Positions 60,393 to 64,000 of a stretch of DNA of 64,000 bases are shown piece after piece; positions within the stretch are counted from its first letter, which is position 1; each line of letters opens with the position of its first letter. Under the pieces are notes generated by a model. The model did no database searches and was not told the origin of the DNA. It saw only the letters and a list, made by a program, of their open reading frames with translations. The translations under genes and the position numbers were made by a program. Origin of the DNA: Yoonia sp. GPGPB17 (GTDB lineage Bacteria > Pseudomonadota > Alphaproteobacteria > Rhodobacterales > Rhodobacteraceae); assembly GCF_037892195.1 (NCBI RefSeq), contig NZ_JATACI010000002.1, positions 2,728,001 through 2,792,000 of the forward strand. The letters run 5' to 3'.

Positions 60393-62096
60393 ATGTCGAA
60401 CTCAGCATCGGGACCGCTAGGGTTCTTGCGCAAGGAAAACATCATAGCCCCTGACGGCTACAACCGGTGGCGCGTGCCACCGGCGTCAATCGCCATCCAC
60501 CTCTGTATCGGGTCGGTCTATGCATGGTCGGTCTTCAATCCGCCACTGACGCGCGAACTGGGTGTCGTGGCTTCTGCCGCGAATGACTGGTCACTGTCCT
60601 CGGTCGTGTGGATTTTCTCCGTCGCCATCGTCGTGCTTGGCCTCACCGCCGCCGTCGGTGGCAAATGGCTTGAAAAAGTCGGGCCGCGCTATGTTGGCGT
60701 CGTGGCGGCCACCCTTTGGGGTGGTGGTTTCATTGTCGGATCGCTTGGTATCGCCTGGCATCAGCTTTGGCTGGTCTATCTTGGCTATGGCGTTTTTGGC
60801 GGTATGGGGCTGGGCCTTGGCTATGTCTCGCCTGTGTCTACGTTGATCCGATGGTTCCCTGACCGGCGTGGTATGGCCACGGGTATGGCGATCATGGGAT
60901 TTGGCGGCGGTGCGATGATTGGCGCACCTCTCAAGCAATGGTTGCTGGGCATCTACAGCAAAGCGCCAGACTATCTGGGCGCCGAAGGTGCTGTGTCGCT
61001 GATCACCGAAGGCGGGCGTCGTTTCGCCGAAACTGCCGCTGGCAAGGTTGAGGTTGTGGTTGCATCGGCAACACAAGCGGCGAATTTCGGAGGCGAGGCT
61101 GGCGTCTATGTCGTCGGCACTGGCAACACGGGTGCGGGCGGCGCGTTCATGACGCTGGGGATTATCTATTTCTTCGTGATGATCTTTGCCGCGTTTCAGT
61201 ACCGTGTCCCAAGAGACGGCTGGAAACCCGCTGGATGGGAGCCGAAGCCTGTCGCGTCCGGCATGGTCACACGCAACAATGTCCATATCGACGAAGCGCT
61301 GAAAACGCCGCAATTCTGGCTGCTTTGGATTGTCCTGTGCTTTAACGTGACCGCCGGGATCGGCGTGATCGGCGTGGCGAAGACGATGATCAACGAAATC
61401 TTTGGTGATCTGGCGCTGGTAACCGCTGCCTTCGCAGGCACCTATGTGTTGATGATCTCGGTCTTCAATATGATTGGCCGGTTCTTCTGGGCCTCCACCT
61501 CAGACTTCATCGGGCGCAAGAACACCTATCACTGCTTCTTCATCCTCGGGACGATTCTCTACTGCTCGATCCCCTATTTCGCCGGGTCCGGCGGGATGAC
61601 GGCGCTGATCGGGTTCTACATCGCCACGATGATCATCTTCACGATGTATGGCGGCGGGTTCGCGACGATCCCGGCCTATCTGGCTGACCTCTTTGGCACA
61701 ATGCATGTGGGCGGTATCCACGGGCGTCTGCTGACAGCATGGTCAACGGCGGGTGTGCTTGGACCATTTGCGATCACCTACTTGCGCAATTCATCCAAGG
61801 AAAGTGCGATTGCCGATCTGGCATCGGTGGTTGATCCGGCGGCCTTTGCCGAGAAGTTCGGGGCACCCATCGCACAGCTCAATGAGCTGGTGGCGGCCAA
61901 TACGGTCACCATTGCGCGTCTGATGGAGATTGCGCCAGCCTACACGGTCGATCCAACCTCCACGCTGTACAATACGACGATGTATTGCATGGCTGCGCTG
62001 TTGGTCATCGCATTCTTTGCCAATCTGATGGTGCGGCCTGTCGGCGAAAAGCACCATGTGGAACGGGCAAACCCCGACGCGGTACCAGCCGAATAA
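60393..62096 (+). CDS. OFA-family MFS transporter (oxalate/formate antiporter-like)
   Basis: A 567-residue major-facilitator protein with 12 helices and a long loop between helices 6 and 7. Features such as IGSVYAWSVFNPPLTRELG and GYGVFGGMGLGLGYVSPVSTL fit the OFA group, which includes OxlT. Substrate candidates are oxalate, formate or other small monocarboxylates. ATG 60393 is set by GGGAGGA. It lies downstream of the two-component system and upstream of formate dehydrogenase, which supports a formate/oxalate role. Confidence 0.88.
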   Translation: MSNSASGPLGFLRKENIIAPDGYNRWRVPPASIAIHLCIGSVYAWSVFNPPLTRELGVVASAANDWSLSSVVWIFSVAIVVLGLTAAVGGKWLEKVGPRYVGVVAATLWGGGFIVGSLGIAWHQLWLVYLGYGVFGGMGLGLGYVSPVSTLIRWFPDRRGMATGMAIMGFGGGAMIGAPLKQWLLGIYSKAPDYLGAEGAVSLITEGGRRFAETAAGKVEVVVASATQAANFGGEAGVYVVGTGNTGAGGAFMTLGIIYFFVMIFAAFQYRVPRDGWKPAGWEPKPVASGMVTRNNVHIDEALKTPQFWLLWIVLCFNVTAGIGVIGVAKTMINEIFGDLALVTAAFAGTYVLMISVFNMIGRFFWASTSDFIGRKNTYHCFFILGTILYCSIPYFAGSGGMTALIGFYIATMIIFTMYGGGFATIPAYLADLFGTMHVGGIHGRLLTAWSTAGVLGPFAITYLRNSSKESAIADLASVVDPAAFAEKFGAPIAQLNELVAANTVTIARLMEIAPAYTVDPTSTLYNTTMYCMAALLVIAFFANLMVRPVGEKHHVERANPDAVPAE

Positions 62097-62210
62097 CTCT
62101 CCCTGTGCCCGTCCCTGCGTCATGCAGGGCCGGGGATATCCTGGGGCGGCACGTCTCCCCGATGCCGCCCCTTCTTTGCCATACGCGCCAGCTAGAAAGG
62201 CCCATGTCAG

Positions 62211-63897
62211 ATGGACCAGATCGCTCCAGCCAAATTCAAGCGCCGTGACCCGTCGCTCCCCAAGGGTCGCCAGATTTCAGACGCCAATGTTGCCGACGTC
62301 GCAGCCCTGCTGGGCAACATGCCCCGCCGCCGCGATCTACTGATTGAGGCGCTTCACATCATCCAAGACACACGCGGCCACATCACCGCAACTGCCATTG
62401 CCGCTCTGGCCGAACTTTTCCGCCTTGCGCAAGTCGAGGTCTATGAGGTGGTCAGCTTTTATGATCATTTCGACGTCGTCCGCGAAGGTGAAACACCGCC
62501 ACCGCCAGTGACCATCCGCGTGCCCACAGGCGTGTCGGAGGAGCTTGCAGGCGCCTTTGATCTGATCGATGCACTGAAAGCCGCAACTGATCCGAAAGAG
62601 GTGCGCGTGATCGCAAGCCCCTGTATCGGGCAATGTGACGCTGCGCCCTCAGCATGGATCGGCAAACGGGTCTTTCGCCATGCAACGGTTGAGAGGCTGC
62701 TGAAGGCATTGACCGAGGATAACAACACACCTGACCTGCCAGAGTATGAGGATCTGGCGGCGTATCGTGCCGCTGGCGGCTATGAAATGTTGGGCCGTGT
62801 GCTGTCAGGCGACATCACAGCCGATGCAGCAACCGAAACGATGTCAGATGCGGGTTTGCGCGGGCTGGGCGGCGCTGGCTTCCCAGCGGCCGCAAATGGG
62901 GCTTTGTGCGCGCCTATGACGGCCCCTGCCTGATGACCGTGAACGGGGATGAAGGCGAACCAGGCACGTTCAAAGACCGCTGGTGGCTTGAATCCAAACC
63001 GCACCGGATGCTCGAAGGCGCGCAAATCGCCGCCCGCGTCGTCGGTTGCGACAAGATCTATATCTATATGCGCGATGAATATCCCGCAGTGCTTGAAATT
63101 TTGCGGCGTGAGATTGCGGCACTTGAAGCCAGCGATCTGGACATCATCCCGATTGAACTGCGCCGGGGTGCGGGTGCCTATATCTGCGGCGAAGAAAGCG
63201 CGATGATCGAAAGCATCGAAGGCAAGCGCGGCCTGCCACGTCACAAACCGCCCTTCATCGCCGAATTTGGGCTTTTTGGGCGCCCAACGCTGAACCACAA
63301 TATCGAAACGGTCAGCTGGATCCCCGACATCCTGCGCAACGGCCCCAAATGGTTTGCCGATCAAGGATGGGACGAAAACCACAATGGCCTGCGCAGTTTT
63401 TCCGTCTCTGGCCGTGTGAAGGAACCGGGGGTAAAGCTCGCCCCGGCTTAAGCATACCCCTGATCCGTTTGATCGCGGATTATTGCGGCGGCATGGCCGA
63501 TGGCCACACGTTCAAAGCCTTCTTTCCGGGTGGTGCCTCCGGCGGCATCTTTCCCGCCGAAATGGCGGATCGGCCCATGGATTTTGGCACATGGGAAAAA
63601 GAGGGCGGATTTATCGGTAGCCACGCGGTCGTGATCCTGTCGGATCAAGACAGCGTGCGGGCGGCAACGCTCAACACCATGAAATTCTTTGCCCATGAAA
63701 GCTGCGGCCAGTGCACACCGTGCCGGTCTGGGACCGACAAGATGGTGCGACTGCTCAAGGCGCAGGAACAGGACCCTGACCTTTTTGAGGATCTGCTGAC
63801 CGTCATGGGTGACAGCTCCATCTGTGGCCTCGGCCAAGCCGCGGGCAACTGCGTAAAACATCTGATGAAACATTTCCCCGAGGAGTTCGCGACATGA
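62211..63897 (+). CDS. fdsB: NAD-linked formate dehydrogenase, fused NuoE/NuoF-like subunit (two frame breaks)
   Basis: A fusion of a thioredoxin-like [2Fe-2S] domain (residues 1-165, NuoE/FdsG type) and a NuoF/FdsB-type NAD, FMN and [4Fe-4S] subunit (LRGLGGAGFPAG, later CGQCTPCRSG and SSICGLGQAAG). It passes electrons from FdsA to NAD+. A missing G near 62893 (GCGGCC to GCGGGCC) and one base near 63425-63440 restore one frame of about 562 residues. The first two cluster cysteines of the NuoE part are not at their usual place (see findings). ATG 62211 follows AAAGG. Confidence 0.9.
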
Positions 63898-64000
63898 GCC
63901 TCGACGATATCCATATGCCGGTCATCACCTTCACACTTGATGGGAAAGAGGTGACAGCAAAACCTGGCGAAACGATCTGGGAAGTTGCGCAGCGTGAAGG
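63894..64000 (+). CDS. fdsA: Formate dehydrogenase alpha subunit, N-terminus (partial)
   Basis: The last 107 bases begin the molybdenum-containing catalytic subunit: ATG overlaps the fdsB stop (ATGA), and the first residues include VITFTLDGKEVTAKPGETIWE, the ferredoxin-like [2Fe-2S] domain start of FdsA/NuoG-type proteins. The rest lies beyond the window. Confidence 0.85.
   Translation, partial: MSLDDIHMPVITFTLDGKEVTAKPGETIWEVAQRE

Overview
The window comes from an aerobic anoxygenic phototroph of the Rhodobacterales (roseobacter group, possibly near Yoonia/Loktanella). This is inferred from a typical photosynthesis gene cluster (bchH-bchL-bchM-lhaA-puhABC-acsF-puhE-hemA-cycA / crtA-bchIDO / crtIB-tspO), from the oxygen-dependent cyclase AcsF, from CrtA, and from a Rhodobacterales-style intergenic hairpin. 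No bchE, puf, bchCXYZ or crtCDF genes lie here, so this is one arm of the cluster and it ends after tspO.

Layout. 1-9.7 kb: bacteriochlorophyll synthesis, reaction-centre assembly (puh), 5-aminolevulinate synthase and a soluble cytochrome c, all on +. 9.7-17.1 kb: divergent crtA-bchI-bchD-bchO (-) and crtI-crtB-tspO (+), with three TGT-N12-ACA (PpsR/CrtJ-type) sites between them. 17.1-33.7 kb: housekeeping genes, namely purine salvage (adenine deaminase, AMP nucleosidase), HU, an EamA transporter, chorismate synthase, a TPP riboswitch with thiBPQ, the cytochrome bc1 operon, two GSTs, mtaB, dapF and tRNA-Lys. 33.8-56.5 kb: an AT-richer accessory region that begins at tRNA-Lys. It holds kptA, a defence-type nuclease/NTPase gene cut at its Walker A, an integrase remnant, a giant RTX locus (36.4-50.8 kb), a methyltransferase, a RuvC-like gene, a serine-recombinase remnant joined to a cut coupling-type ATPase, and a few unknown genes. 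56.6-64 kb: a two-component system, an OFA-family MFS transporter and the start of an NAD-linked formate dehydrogenase operon, probably one oxalate/formate unit.

The most unusual part is the RTX locus. A roughly 3000-residue RTX protein followed by a HlyC-type acyltransferase gene is preceded by two extra, unrelated N-terminal 'heads'. Each head ends in the same charged linker plus a 258-bp module ('LFDLDGDGIQITEL...') that is also found in the giant gene, and each head has its own small gene directly upstream. One orphan head carries an intein-like Hint domain. The layout resembles a mirror image of Rhs/CdiA tip displacement: variable N-termini exchanged onto a fixed RTX body.

Caution: about 14 genes or gene parts, many of them essential for phototrophy or respiration (bchH, lhaA, bchD, crtI, petB, thiP, thiQ, formate dehydrogenase and others), are interrupted by single-base indels, often in homopolymers. 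Families and flanks otherwise match, so I read these as sequence errors rather than pseudogenes and give joined coordinates. All function calls come from reading the protein sequences by eye; no database search was run.
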